In this document: positions 11,301 through 24,238 of the stretch, piece after piece
How positions within the stretch are numbered: the stretch's first letter is position 1
How the letters are laid out: each line of letters starts with the position of its first letter
From: Monosporascus cannonballus
Taxonomy: Eukaryota > Ascomycota > Sordariomycetes > Xylariales
Reading direction: 5' to 3'
Assembly: GCA_004154925.1 (NCBI GenBank)
Contig: QJNS01000452.1
Coordinates: 1-32,190, forward strand
DNA length: 32,190 bases
Notes under the pieces: model-generated
Database searches by the model: none
Told to the model about the DNA's origin: nothing
Seen by the model: the letters and a program-made list of their open reading frames with translations, nothing else
Position numbers and translations under genes: made by a program

Positions 11301-14300
11301 GAATTAGAAGGCGGTCCATGGCTGTGCCAAAGAGGCTGGCAAGCGTGGAAGACGTCAGCAACTGGCTTGGTCGACTCGGAGGGGTGGCCGTAGAGAGCGT
11401 AGAGAGCGGGCGCAAGCCACATTAACACGAGCAGATAAGGCCGGTATCTTCAAGGCAGCTGCGCAGCGAATGTAACGCAATGCAAAGGCCGCAGGTTGCG
11501 CGGCCCGGAATATGCATCTCGAAGCGGGGATTTGTGGTTTGAGGAAAGCCAATATGCCAATATCTGTTCAAGGACAAGGCATGGAGATCAAGGAAGGAAA
11601 ACGACATTCGCAGCTGCTACAAACAGAAGTGGGGGGTGTGTATGCCAAGAGGGTCATGATTTGTAGATGGTCAGTGGGTCTAAAGTGTCAGCTGGTTGGT
11701 GGGAGAGACTTCATTCCTCTGGCCGAACCAATTATATCTTATAGAAACAACCGCCAAGAGGGAGTCGCTTGAAATCGAACCCTTGTGTGCTTAGTCTCCT
11801 TTCCCCTCAACTCTGACGGACGAGAGATTCATTTAGTTCGCACCACTCTCCTCTTTAGATATCCTCCAGTCTTCTGTGAGAAAGTCTCGGCCTCGTAACA
11901 TACACTCTTTTGAGAGTTCAAAGACCCACGGAGTCACATGAAGACCCCAGGCACGGGTGGACCCGAGGACTTCCCTCAAGGAGCATGCGCACCGCGTCGA
12001 TCTGAAGCACATTCTCGCCAGCAAGGTCGTGGATATCGGCTTGTAAAGAAGAAGCGGAACGGCTATGCCTGGCCATGAGGACAAAGATATGTCGTAGCCG
12101 CGATAGGTAACTTGGTGATGGTTATTGCGTTCGAGCTATGCATTTTCTGCCCCTGTGAGGAGATTCGGCGCAATGCAAGAGGTTCAACGATTCATCTTTA
12201 CGATTATCTTAGCCGTGATCGACGACCGCGGTAACCAGTGATGCTGATTCGTAAAGTTAAGCGCCTGGTATAGGCGTCTTAATCTACTCGGTAACTACAT
12301 GGGTTCCATTATACGTCAGAGTGTTTATCTTGTTGAGAGTCGAAATCTCTGCTCCGAACACTCATACTAGTCCCGGGTTGGCTTATTGCAGCCGAGATTT
12401 CAGCCGTGGCGCTTGGCTACGATGAGAAGGCAAAATGTCCTTAGAAGTTCCAATCATCCTGTGTATAAGACAGGAGCGGGTCAAGTAGGTTCGATTGGCA
12501 CCTCCTATGAAGTCGTCGCATTACTGCTTTTCAGAAGTGACGGCGGCGTGTCTCCGGGTCTCAAGACATTCGTTCAAGCCGTCGCCGCCGTTTGGCTGAC
12601 TGGGTCCCCTCTGTGCTTCGCTGCAGAAGATGGAGAATGAGGAGGCCTGATTCCCACCGGGCAGCGACACACTCGTCAATGGCGGCGTCATTGCTCCGCA
12701 GACTATGGAGCGACCCGCGATAGAGGCTATGACATCGGCAAGCACATTAGCGCGTGGGTACTTTAGTAGATAGATTGTGTTACAGTCATGTGTTATGGGC
12801 TGCACGAGGCCGGATGGTAGAAGATCTGCCCTGGGGAATCTGAAACGAGCCCGACCGGTGACAAATCGTGGGCAGATGAAGGAGTCGAGGGGGACGGCGG
12901 CGCAAGTTAGAGCCCATGCATGTCGACAAATGCGTGAAGAGCGAGCTTGGCTGCAGAATCGTGCAGAAAACTGCGTCGAGGTCCAATTACGTCTGACGGG
13001 GCCGTTATAGTCATCTGCAATACTAAGAGTCAGTCTACTAGCTGTTAGTCGCAGAGATTGTCAGAGGAATGAGTCTCCGACTAGCTACGGAAGGTGAGAA
13101 GTCGTTCTTGATAATGCCATTAGCGTACTTGAGAGCAAGGGAGCTATTCGCGCAGAGTGACTACCTAGTAGTTCTCAGTCCTGGATTTAAGGGCGTCTGT
13201 CTAAATAGTCGTCGGACAATGCAACTTGCGATATTCACAGTTATCTAGGGAGACTTACACCTATATCTTAAAGGAGACACCATATACATAACGACGTCGC
13301 ACGTAGCCCGCATACTTGTCGCGTCTTATACACTGATCCCTACTCCGGACGCAGCATCACGTCCCCAGGAACAGACGAAAAACCCTGTTATTCTACACGG
13401 GCACCAAGATCCTACGGAAGGCAAGGTCTTCCGGAGGGCATCGGTAAATCGACATGATAGGGGGAGAAGACTTGAGTTAGCTGATCAGTGATAATCTACC
13501 GACAGGTAAGGGTCAACTGACTCGGGAGACATACAGTGTGTCCACTAATGACCTTTTTGTCTTTGAACTTCGCACGTTGAAGAAGTATAGCTAACGACTA
13601 TGCTATTCTGTGACCGGTTCTCAGTTTGTCTCGCAATGACGTAATGCGTGAATAGGGGCAACTGGCTCTTCGTATCGAAGCCAGCAAAAATTACTCGATC
13701 AAGAGGATGATACCTGTCGGCGCTCAAAAAGGCTGCTAACATGGCATCCGATGCGAGCTGAACAGTGTCAATGCAGCATTGATTCTATGGGCAGGAAGAA
13801 GCGACTAACAGAGAACGTTGCTTCTATCTGATGATTTGGCTCATTGATCAGCAGCGAATAGGCTCCCAGTACTTCGTAGTTAACTAGGGGCCCATTAAAG
13901 CGGGATCTGGGTCTACTGCACCAACCACCTGTACACAGAATCTGCTCCAAGGGATATGACTGGACCCGCAGCGATGGATCTGCCAAACACGAACGCCGCC
14001 CCGTGTAAATGTTCACAGAATCAGCATATATCGTACAAGACATGCCCCATAGGTAACGGTAAAAGATGTATCACATTACGTATTATTATATGTACGTATC
14101 TTGGAATTTATGAACGACTTCTCCCAATCTGACCTCTTTAACCCCCGCTAATACCGGACGCGTGTGAGAACTGAAAATGATTGGCCCAAAATGGGCACAT
14201 ATGCCACACGCCAAGTATTGATGACAAAATTTGTGAGATGAGTCATTCGGGCGCACATATGTCAATGCCCCTTGCCTTTTCGCATGGCAGTAATCGGAAG

Positions 14301-16200
14301 AGTCTGCTATGGGAGAGACAAAGATGCCGCCTCTTAGTGCTGACAGACGGCAGATTATGCACATGCATGTATATACGTGAAGCATCTTATATAAGTATTG
14401 CGCCACCATATAACTGCATCTCTCACCGTGGTAGTAAGGGGGCATCATCGTACCTTTTAGGCGAAAGTGTTAGAGGCGAAATAGATTACTACCAACTAGG
14501 TATATGAAGTTATCAGTCCATTGTGTAACGATCCTTTGACTGTGGCTTTTTGGAGCTAGTCTCGGGTATTTTTGTCAGGTGTTTTATGGCAGCCTTGCAC
14601 TCGGCCTACGTCCGGTAGCGACTCTACGTAATAAGATTCCTTTCGGGTATGTAACAAGTTCCGTCCGACTTGTTGTTGGCTGTTGCCGTTAGCCACACGA
14701 GGCTCTCAGGGAAAAGACTGTCACTGGAAGCTGCCTATGTACCTACATGTAGGGTGCATACGTATATTCGGACCCCCAGGTCTGTATGCGGCCGCGAGGG
14801 ACTAGAACGCTCTCATCATACCGCCTCTCGCTCAAATCCCGTAAGTTGAGCTCCCGCCGCATTAATTTCGCAACTTTTCAAACCTTCGAGGCGTATAAAA
14901 CCTTATCTTATTAACGAGAAGTTAACACGTATCCAAGAAACTGAGCGTCGTCTCGAATGGCGTCAACGAGGCCACGAAGCCAGCAATAACTCACTCTATC
15001 GAAGCCTCTTGGTTGGACGCGTGGACACATCGCCGGGCCGCCAAACTATTGAAATTCGGAAGTAGGCGCCGCCATAAATACAGACTAGCAGGTAAATTGG
15101 GGGCTCGAGAAATAAAAGCAGCTCCATGTGATTCTGTACCGTCACGCCATTAGCGATATTCCGCGTCTCTGCCATGTCCACCTAGACATAGCCGCCTCTT
15201 CCGCCACTGCTTCGCAACCTGGCGCTAAAGAGTGATCGGAAAGTTGGAGCAGGCGGCCTTGGTAGAGTGTAAATTATCGAGTTCCACTGGAGCGGCCCGA
15301 GACGTTCCCAGAAGCCCTGAGGGAACACCCCATGATTAATATGAGGTTGGCGTCCAATGGAGCGCAGTAGACCCTGGTAAAGCTAACACCGACCTGATTA
15401 CCTGCATAGGCTAGTAGTAGCTGAGCGAGGACCCATTGATACGAACGGTTCCGGGGTGGTCCCATTTGACGATCATTGGACCCGTCCGCGTCTCCACCAA
15501 AAACCGTATTAAAACTTCACGGATTTGGCGGGGTCGTACATAAAATGGCGAAGACAAGGGATGTACTTACTGTCAGCATATGTAGTAATAATATGTAGCA
15601 ATGGCATAGCAATGTTCATTATTAACCATTTTGTTTTTTGACAGTCTCGAGGAACAAAGGAGGGATAAGCGCATCGAAGATAAGTCTTACACATTTTACC
15701 ATAAAGCATGTATTGTCCAGGCGATAATGGGTGAATCAATACCCATATATAAGTATCCTCTGCCGACTACTGAACCTTGCTTATGTCAAGATAAAAGCTC
15801 TATATGTGCGTTAAATTCAATTGATAAAAACGACCGGCGCAAAGTGACATATGTCCATTACCTATTTCAAAATCGTTAGGGTTGTTAGGAATTTCGGCTG
15901 TATTAGAGAGCTCTACATTATTGAACTACTTTGCGCACAGCCTAAAACTCCGAATCGAACTAGCGGGGTTCTAACCTAGAGTAAGCTATGGGCGAATGGC
16001 ATCAGGCTTATTATTTAGACCCCCTGTTGCTGCTGCTGCTCTTGCCTGACAAAGCACCGGCAAAGCTCGCAATATAGGTCGCAAAAGTACCTCTTAAAAT
16101 ATGACGCTGGTGATGATATTCCCGCAATGCTAGAGAAAGGCAACAACTACGAGAGTTGTCCTTCCCGTCTACTTCCCCCGCTGTCCGATTGAGAGAGCGT
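8351..16200. other. Gene-poor interval upstream of dis3
   Basis: No supported gene is visible in this 7.9-kb stretch. Open frames are short (the longest is 165 codons, minus strand 9126-9623), overlap each other on both strands, and show no domain or codon pattern I recognise. The first 500 bp or so probably contains the dis3 promoter, with A/T runs near 8781-8802. A short direct repeat (GTAGAGAGC twice) lies at about 11390-11408. Composition is neither strongly AT-rich nor obviously depleted in CpG, so heavily RIP-mutated transposon DNA is not evident by eye. Old degenerate sequence, a long non-coding RNA, or a gene with very small exons cannot be excluded. Confidence 0.55.
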
Positions 16201-18933
16201 TTCGGCAACGGGGTACTATGAGCTCCAAGTTACACACCCGGGGACTTATATTCTGATTGGATCAACTTGTCATTTTCTTCCCCCTTCGAGCATTTCTTGC
16301 GTCGATGCAACACGGGGGAAGCATCATGGTCCGGATCCACGTCCCAAATGCTTGCCTGATACCGCCGAGAGGCAGGCTAGCAATCGGGCCCCTCAGCTTC
16401 ACACGCTGCTCCATCCACATATGATGTAAAGAGAGGTATGTAGGTGCTTAACTGCTTGCTCCACAACTACCCGAACGGCACTGCGCATCTCAACTCTCAT
16501 ATCTACATACCTGGGTAACTTACTTCTATATGTCATTTTATTTGATGGTACTTGCCACAGGTGACGCCGGCCTGGGTGTGTTCAGGTCCCTGTCTCCGTT
16601 AACAGAAACCGTATGCCATTCCTTCTCCGCCCTTCCCAATCCTTAACCCTTTGACTCCTCCTCGACTCCTCGGTGCCCGTATGTCCCTCATTGCAAGGTC
16701 CACTCTGGACTCCTCTCTTACTAATCCCTGTAGCGCCACGATCCTACCATACCCTTGTCTCACTGGTCACATCTGGCAACCTGGGCTCTAATACCCTGGT
16801 CACCATCCGAGAACCCTTGGAGCATCTGCTTGGTCGGCGTAGATGGCGCGTATGATTTACCGATTTACCTCCTGTATGGAGTACCCATTCGCTATTTTCG
16901 CGTTAGGTCAGATATAGTCTCTTCGTCTCGAGTACTTGCCTGCTTGCGTCTCCGCCAAGGGCGTCCATTCTTTTCACAGAAGTTCGTGCAGAATATTGAA
17001 CTCAGAAACGCGCGCGTTGCGTCTTTCCGCATCTTCTAGTTATGGGCCCTTTTACTACATACAATATCTCCATCCTGCGGCCTAGCCTGGAATAATACTG
17101 TTATCCTGTTATTGCAACACTTTGCATACCCGCACTTGCGTTCACGTTCACAACGAATCCACCCCTATTCCTACACCATCCGCGCCTATTTACTAGAAAC
17201 AAGCCTTGTCGGACCAGTCCTATGATAGGCCCACTCGCTGGAGACGACCTTCTGGGCGCAAAATACTACGTAGTATATGAAAGACAAGCAGTCTGCAACC
17301 GTACGTCCACGGCGAGAAAGAAGCAAGTGCCGTATACTTCGTACAACGCTTTCCGTAACCAATGAACGGGTATTGCAGCACTCATTTGCCATTTTCGCCA
17401 GCCTTCCCTGAAGGGAACGCGTGTATCTGACTGCCTTAAAAGTATCCCAGAAGTATCACGTTGCCTAGCTATAACTTCGGTATCGGGTCAGACGGTGGAC
17501 TTTATCAAGGTACATAGCCAGGTCTCCCATCCCCCATCTCCCATCCACCACCACCTCCATCGTTATCGCCTCGTCCCTGCCTGCCGCGCATCTTGCTGGG
17601 CTACCCGTCGATCCACACACCATACTCCGTTGCTTGACTGCCGTCCAAGCACCCTTCTCAGCTTAGATCTTGACCATACTTCCTAAAAGCCATCATCCGT
17701 CATTTACCAACTCTTCGGCCACTGGCGCCACTCGTTTGTTTGTTCTAGCTGCGGTCTGCTACGGGCTCCTCCCTTGGCCCCCCGGATTCTAACTTGCATC
17801 CTGCCCTGTCGTTTCGCATCTGCTATATCGTGCATTGCGCATCGTGCAACGGTTAGACGTTCCGAAGTTACCAGGTATAGTACAGCATAGAGGAACGGAT
17901 ACAGCATCAACACAGACGCTGTTATTCCGGCGGCGGCAACATCGTCGCTAGCTTTCGGTGTTCTCATATGCTGTCAGGCTTTCTGCTTGTTCGGCCCAGA
18001 ATCCACACCTACTAGTTTACCTGTCTGGCCCTGAGAAGAGATATCTACATTAGGTACCTTCGAAGCCAAGTCACTTTTACATAAAGGCCCCGGTCGCCCT
18101 TCATTTGTCACGCACCATGGTGTCTAGGTAGAGCCTTTCCACCCTGGTTTGAAGCTCTAGACCGAACAGACGGGGTCAGCTCTGCAGAGACGACTGAAGG
18201 GGGTTAAGTGAGAGGAAGGGTCAGCTCCTCTCATTCGCGCGCAGTTCTCTCACGCCCTGACAAGAGATGTCCGTCCATCTGCTGGTTCCATCATCCACCC
18301 GCCTCCTAATCATCATCTACCTTGGGTAGACTTGCCTACATGTCCTAGTTTTGTATTAGGTACCCGACGGACGCCCCTCACGACCGAGAATAACAGCAAA
18401 GAACTCCTCAGCCTGTGTGAACACTTCCCGCTGCAAGCTTTCTTCAGAAATCCCACCATTATCCATATCTAAAGCAAGGTAATCCATGCGCTAGAAATTG
18501 CGGGCGCGTCTATAAGCAATCTGCGCTTCCCACCACTACTTATTATATGCACACTTTGCATGCTTACCCTTACATGCCCATACCAATACCAGAATCAGAG
18601 ACCCAGAAACAAGACCCATCCCCGTCAACGAAACACACACCCGCACCGCAGGCGCTCTAAACCCGTTGGTCCAGTCTATTCCAAGATCTGCCACCTACCT
18701 ACATATCCATCCACCCATACACATACATACGTACATCCGTCCATCTCGCCTCGTGGTTGCGACAGGCGCGTCATTCCCATTACTACCGTATCCCGATCAC
18801 CTTTATTTATTTTTTTTAAAGAAATAATCCGATCCAACTATATCAAGACACGTCGCTCTGCAGGCACAGCATTCTCCACGTCCTGTCTTTCGCCGCCCGC
18901 CCCGACGTGCAACATCGTCGCCCGCTCGCGCGA
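16201..18933. other. Pyrimidine-rich region upstream of rsc7
   Basis: The plus strand is rich in C and T over much of this stretch, most clearly at 16260-16300, 16560-16760, 17495-17700 and 18560-18760. It includes tandem CTCCCATC-like units near 17521-17560 and CATA/CCAT repeats near 18700-18750. Ascomycete promoters and 5' leaders are commonly CT-rich, so part of this probably belongs to rsc7. The open frames are low-complexity by-products of that composition, such as the 199-codon frame at 18560-19159, which overlaps rsc7 exon 1 in another frame. I call no separate gene. Confidence 0.5.
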
Positions 18934-21655
18934 ATGTATTCCACCCAGCCTAACGGTGCTGAGGGTGCGACCATCAATCCCGCGACAATCAACCCTGCGG
19001 CCCTTAATTCTGGTAAGTTCGAGGTTTCGTATCTCGTTTCCTTTAATATCACTGTCGCGCGCACTCCCACGTCCTACGTGTGCCCGTTCCATTTTGTATA
19101 GCACCTCCCCCGGTCACTATCTCCATCGTGCCTGTTGCAGTCGGTGCCGGCCGGGCTAGTCGTCGCCGCCACAACCACGACCACAAGCACCGCCGACAGG
19201 GGGGCTCGATGAGTCGTGACTTGGGAATGAAGTGGTCGGCCCCCGGGACGCGCTGTTTTAGGCTTGGCCTGAAACCATCAAAACCGCCCGCCGAAATGAT
19301 CGTCGGCGTCATCATTCGGACCACTTAGCATCAGTCGCGATAACAGCCGCCGCTATGTGATCTGAGCGTCCCAACCATGTGGGCTCACGCACCTGAGGGC
19401 AATTTGCCCTCAAGATCTGGCCCTTTGACATGAAATATCGGGCCGAATCTTATCAATCAGCGGTGCTCAGAACTGCTGTGTTACTTAAAGCTCTCCTTGT
19501 CGTCGGGAATGGATTTATGACGCACCGGCATTCATTGACTTCGATTGCACAGAATCGTTAAACACCAACGCTCGAGGCCTCAAGCGGAGTCGCTCACCGG
19601 AGTCGTATCACGACGCGCCTTCGACTGGGACCCCGGTAGACGATGGTGAGTTTCGAAGTTCAGCTTAGCTTTGTGTACCTTTGCTGTCGCCGGCACGTAA
19701 TCGACGCACATTACCTGCGCACATGCGTGGCGCGCGCATTAGTGCTCGCGTTACATCTCGTGTCGCCGTACGACAACGTCCTGTGGTCTGCGCAAGGGAC
19801 AAAACAACATGCTGACTAGCGCTTCTGTCGCATCGCAGATTCAAAGCAGCAACGAAAGCGCAACCGACCGATGAGACCAATACGGCCGCCCGGGAATATC
19901 AACGAAGCTTCATCGATGCAGAATTCCCTCACCCTCCCACCTCCCCAGATGTCTCAATCAATACCGCCACACACCCCGCAAACCCAGAATGCCTCGCTCC
20001 CCGTGCAGCAACCAGCGGGTAATTACACGTCGGCCCCCGCTCCGACTCTGACCCCGTCGCAGGCCTCACCTCCGCCTAAGACGCCCAATAGGACGACCCT
20101 AAAGGCGTTGCCGACGGTACGCGACCATACTACTGACCAACTCTGTGAAGGAGGAGACGAGTACCTGCCCCGCGAGACGGACGAAGCTGGTGAGACGAAG
20201 GTCCTGCCGAACGGCGAGCTTACTGGTGGTCGTCAATACCGATGCAGAACATTTCTGGTGCCTCAGCGCGGCGACAAACTCTTCATGCTGGCTACGGAAT
20301 GCGCTCGAGTGTTAGGATACAGGGATTCATATCTGCTTTTCAACAAAAACAGGTCGCTTTTTAAAATCATCGCGAACCAGGCGGAGAAGGACGATCTCGT
20401 CCAGCAGGAGATTCTTCCGTTCTCCTACCGGTCGAGGCAAATAGCCATAGTTACAGCGAGATCCATGTTCCGACAATTTGGAAGCAGAGTTATCGTGGAT
20501 GGACGCAGAGTGCGCGACGACTACTGGGAAGGCAAGGCTCGCAAGCAAGGATTTACCGAGGCGGATCCCGCCGGTGAGAAGAGACCAGGCGCCTCCAGGG
20601 CGCGGGATGCTGCGGCAGAGGCTAGTAGTACCGCTCCACCGTTTTCTGCTGGCCCTCAGGGAGAAATAATCTACACCAACACTCCGCAGTTTCCCGGTGG
20701 TCCCCAACCGCTTGTTCAACCAGGTATGCTAGGATTGCCGCCGGGAACTTCGACGAGAATGCCCATGATAACCGCAGGACCAGATTTAAACGATACGAGG
20801 CCTCGCGACTACAGCACCGCCTTCATCAAAGGCGGCCCCCGACAGGAGATCACCGGCCCGGCCTACCAGGATCGAACGGCGCCCACCCCTATGTCCGAGA
20901 TCAACCAGCACGCACACCAGGCTGCCGAGTTCAACAGGACCATCAATCAACAGCGCGAGTTGCGGTCCGACTACATGCAAAACCTTTGGCGGAGACCTCA
21001 CGAGCAGCCTACCACGAGTCAGCCCATCGGAAACGACTCGACGCTGTCGACGTCGCGAGCCGGCCACTCCCCTCATGCCACCAGCGCGAGCATGCCCCCG
21101 TCTAGCATAATGCACAATCAGAGTCCCCAGATGATGATGACGACAGGCGCGCCGTATTCGCAACCGCTCCACTCCCAGCAGCCGATCGGCCAGGCGCCGA
21201 TGCGAGGGATGCCTCAACCGTCGCCCCAGAAACAAGGCAGACCATCGGGCTTACAGCCTAGTACAACTGGAAGCATGCCTCAAGGTGCGCCTTCATACAA
21301 CTATGGCCCTTCGAATCAGATGTGGGGTCCCCCTCAGACACCCCAGGGTCCTCCTCCACCCTATTCGGGCTACACAACTCAAGCGCAGCACTCGCCTCAC
21401 CCGCAGCATTCTCCGGCTCCGCAGCTGCGTCACCAGAATAGCACGCCCCAGATGCAGCCGGGAACCATGCAGTATCCGGGAATGCAAGGCCTCGGCCAGA
21501 GCTACCCAAACCCCGGGCAAGGAATGTATCCCCCCGAACAGACGCCCAGACAGTTCATGCCGCAGAACCCGGGCACAGGGCCGGCTGTTACTCAGGCATG
21601 GTCTACGCCGCAGACATCGTCTAGCGGAAGCTGGTGGGCAAGCTCAGGTCAATAG
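18934..21655 (+). CDS. rsc7: Chromatin-remodelling complex subunit Rsc7/Swp82
   Basis: This is a Rsc7 (Npl6)/Swp82-family subunit of the ATP-dependent RSC/SWI-SNF nucleosome remodellers in the nucleus. I place exons at 18934-19012, 19553-19645 and 19839-21655, giving 662 aa. Both introns begin with good donors (GTAAGT, GTGAGT) and the phases agree. The joins give NPAALNS/ESLNTNARGLKRSRSPE and PVDD/DSKQQRKRNRPMRPIRPPG. The conserved CRC-subunit domain spans about 161-303, with RQYRCRTFLVPQRGDKLFML, ATECARVLGYRDSYLLFNKN and the FRQFGSRV...GRRVRDDYWE block. From about 304 to the end the protein is Pro/Gln/Met/Ser-rich and probably disordered, ending SGSWWASSGQ. Intron 1 (540 nt) is much longer than the other introns here, and intron 2 is 193 nt. 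A basic block near 60-67 (KQQRKRNR) resembles an AT-hook but has Asn where the core glycine would be. The paralogue (Rsc7 or Swp82) cannot be told from sequence alone, and filamentous fungi often have just one. Confidence 0.93.
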
Positions 21656-23972
21656 ACTCGGCCGGACATGCACTATCCACCTGCGCTTCTCAGATTTTCC
21701 TCGATCAGACGAGCACATACGTCGTAACGCCGCGTTATTCCCTCCTGCGTTCTCCGTATGGAACATCTCCGCTCGATATTAGGACGGTTGGCACACGTCC
21801 CTACCTCCCTGGGCCGCCCCCCCCCAACGTACAACTCTCGGCCCGGATCGGTTATAGAGGAGTCTTAAGGGAGTTTTGGACGCATATCGGCGGCGTTCAC
21901 ATCTTCACATTCGTTATGAGGTTATTGGAATTGGCTACACACCCAGCAGTTCTTGAGGACCGGCGGCACTTTCCTTCGCGTTTGCGAAATCTGAACAGCA
22001 TTTGCATATACAGTTGATACCACTTCTGCAAGACTTCTGAGTTGGATTAATTCTTTTACATATCTTGCAACCCCCTTCATTCATTTCGCAAGCTACGTAC
22101 CGAGCTCGATGCTCTGATACCCTCTTTTTCTTCTGGTGGCTGAGGCACCCAGGGACCACGAATAGCAACTCAGTTACCGGCCTCTGCTCCAACCTCACGG
22201 ATGGTTAGAACAGGAGTTCTAGCTACGCTCTGTTTCATCTCTCTTGGCGCATATACGGCAGCCCGTGTCGCTACGTTTGTCTTGGCCACTTGCTTTATCA
22301 ACACCGGCCTGGGGGTGGACAGTTACACCAGGCGCGGGACTGATCATAATATTACTGAAAGCACTACGTCCGCCCTGTTTTCTCCCGTTTGCTCACCGAA
22401 ACCGGGAGAATCGAGAGCACTGGGATCCCCCCAGCCGTCCGTCAATGTTGTCGAATGGCACATCTTTGGCGTCATAACAATGAGGCGGCTACTCTTCATC
22501 TGATAGAGATCAGTTGTATTCATTCGCATTATTCGGGGCTCTCGACCTTTTTTAAGCAACTACTGTAATTCGATTATGTTTCGTTTTGGATCCGACTAGG
22601 GAAGACTTGATACACAGTCTGGCAGCATTGACGGAGTTCTTTGTTTTCGAGTACAGCTGACGACCCGGTTGGTCTCCTCGCTCCGGCTCGAGAATACGTG
22701 GCTTACAATGTCCTTTTTTTACGGTTGAAGCCGGCACACTTTCGATCTCATCACTCTCGGGGCGGCAATACTTTCACTCATTGAATGAGTCAGGGTGCCG
22801 CCTTCGTCTATTTTTTCTTTCATCCTTCTTACCGTTGTGCTTTTTCATTACGGAGGGCTTGTGCCACGCTGGGGAACACTCGATGGGAGCAGTTTGCATG
22901 ATATCAGGGATTGTGGGAGGTCTGCTTGCTTTTCTACCGAGATCCTTGGTCGGCTCTCTGTTTTTGGAATACCCATCATGGGGGTGTCTTGTGACTATCT
23001 CAACACGCTCGCATCTGTGTTTGGCTTATCATGTTGTTTTTTCTGTCAAGTAACGAGATTTCGCTACTGTTATTGGTCCTCTCTTTGGGAGTTGCGCGGT
23101 CCTGTTTCATTACTAGCGGTACACGCAAGGAGACGACGCGCGCAGCGAGGATAATAGTATTCATCCTTATTTCTCGGGAACCTTGATATGCCTGAGGCAG
23201 CTCTTCGTGCATGCTTGATATCCTGACGACGCCGTCCAGACGCAAGTTTATGCGGTGTCCATCGGCAGTACACAAACGGACCCCACTTTGTCAAGTCCAG
23301 TAGATATAGGTAACTGAGGCAGATGCCACCGCGGTTACCACTTAACATGTTTACCCACGATTCCGAACCGCAACGCTACCCGGGGACTTCCGTTACGCGG
23401 CCGTGAACCGGCAACCTCTGCTAAAACCAAGGGCATTACCTGAACAGCATTGAGGGCTTACAGCCGGGTGCTCCAATGTAGCAGACGTCGACTGATGCCT
23501 ACCTAGTCTGGTGACATCTGTAGCCGCACGACAGTGCGACCTTATTTATGAGAACCGCAGCTCCGCATAGGTGCGGTATATGTAAGCTAGCCTTCAAAGC
23601 CGCTATGTCTGGGCTACGGGAAGAGAGGGAGGCGAGAGCTTTAACGGAAGGGATCCATCTCGCTTTCGGTAGTCAATCCCTACTTAGCCTAGGCACGTGC
23701 TCCCAGCCTGCCCATCCCGATGCGAGATGGCGCCAGAGTATTGCTGAAGACGAGAAGAGACCGGCCATGCACCCCGGCAATATGTTTCTCCTGGATGTTT
23801 AGAGACTCCAGGCTCAGAAGACTGGCTGTTAGGGGACAACTTCCTGAACGTACCATCCAACGATAGTGGAAACCGAACACTCCCCCCTTCCCGGCGCTCG
23901 GGGATAGCTATTATCTGTCCTGTCGCACACGGGATGGAAGTGAGCTACTAGCTCCGTATGTATGGCTCTACT

Positions 23973-23995
23973 CTACCTAAGCTCAGCTTAGGTAG
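23973..23995. repeat. Near-perfect 23-bp palindrome
   Basis: CTACCTAAGCT and AGCTTAGGTAG form perfect 11-bp inverted arms separated by a single C at 23984. The outer bases are the same TACCTA/TAGGTA motif that makes up the cluster near 856-898. A one-base spacer is too short for a transcribed hairpin loop, so a dimeric protein-binding site, a cruciform-prone site, or a repeat remnant is more likely than a terminator. Confidence 0.85.
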
Positions 23996-24238
23996 TCAGC
24001 AACTGCAAGTGTTCCACCGCCCATGTCTGGTCCCTATGCATAAGCCGCAGCCGCTTAGGGCTGAGTCAGATTCTAACGGGTTGGTCCCCAGTCGTGGTTT
24101 CACGGATGGCGCGGATGTGGATGGGGGAGGGGACTTTTCTTGTTGCTTCTACTTCTTACCCCGGGGTTAACGGTTTGACAGGACTGCGGAACTTGGAAGT
24201 TCATAGGCGCAACCGGGCGACCCGGCGGTTTCCTCGGC

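Noticed and set aside
8351..18933. RIP-inactivated transposon in the gene-free interval
   Set aside because: No terminal repeats, transposase or reverse-transcriptase remnants seen, and base composition is not strongly AT-biased. A computed RIP index would be needed to reopen this.
18560..19159. 199-codon plus-strand frame overlapping rsc7 exon 1
   Set aside because: Pro/Ser/Arg-rich product of a CT-rich leader, in a different frame from the conserved rsc7 start. No family likeness.
22781..23154. Overlapping hydrophobic frames (90 and 119 codons), possible small membrane protein
   Set aside because: Hydrophobicity follows from T-rich DNA, and both frames look equally hydrophobic. No conserved motif.
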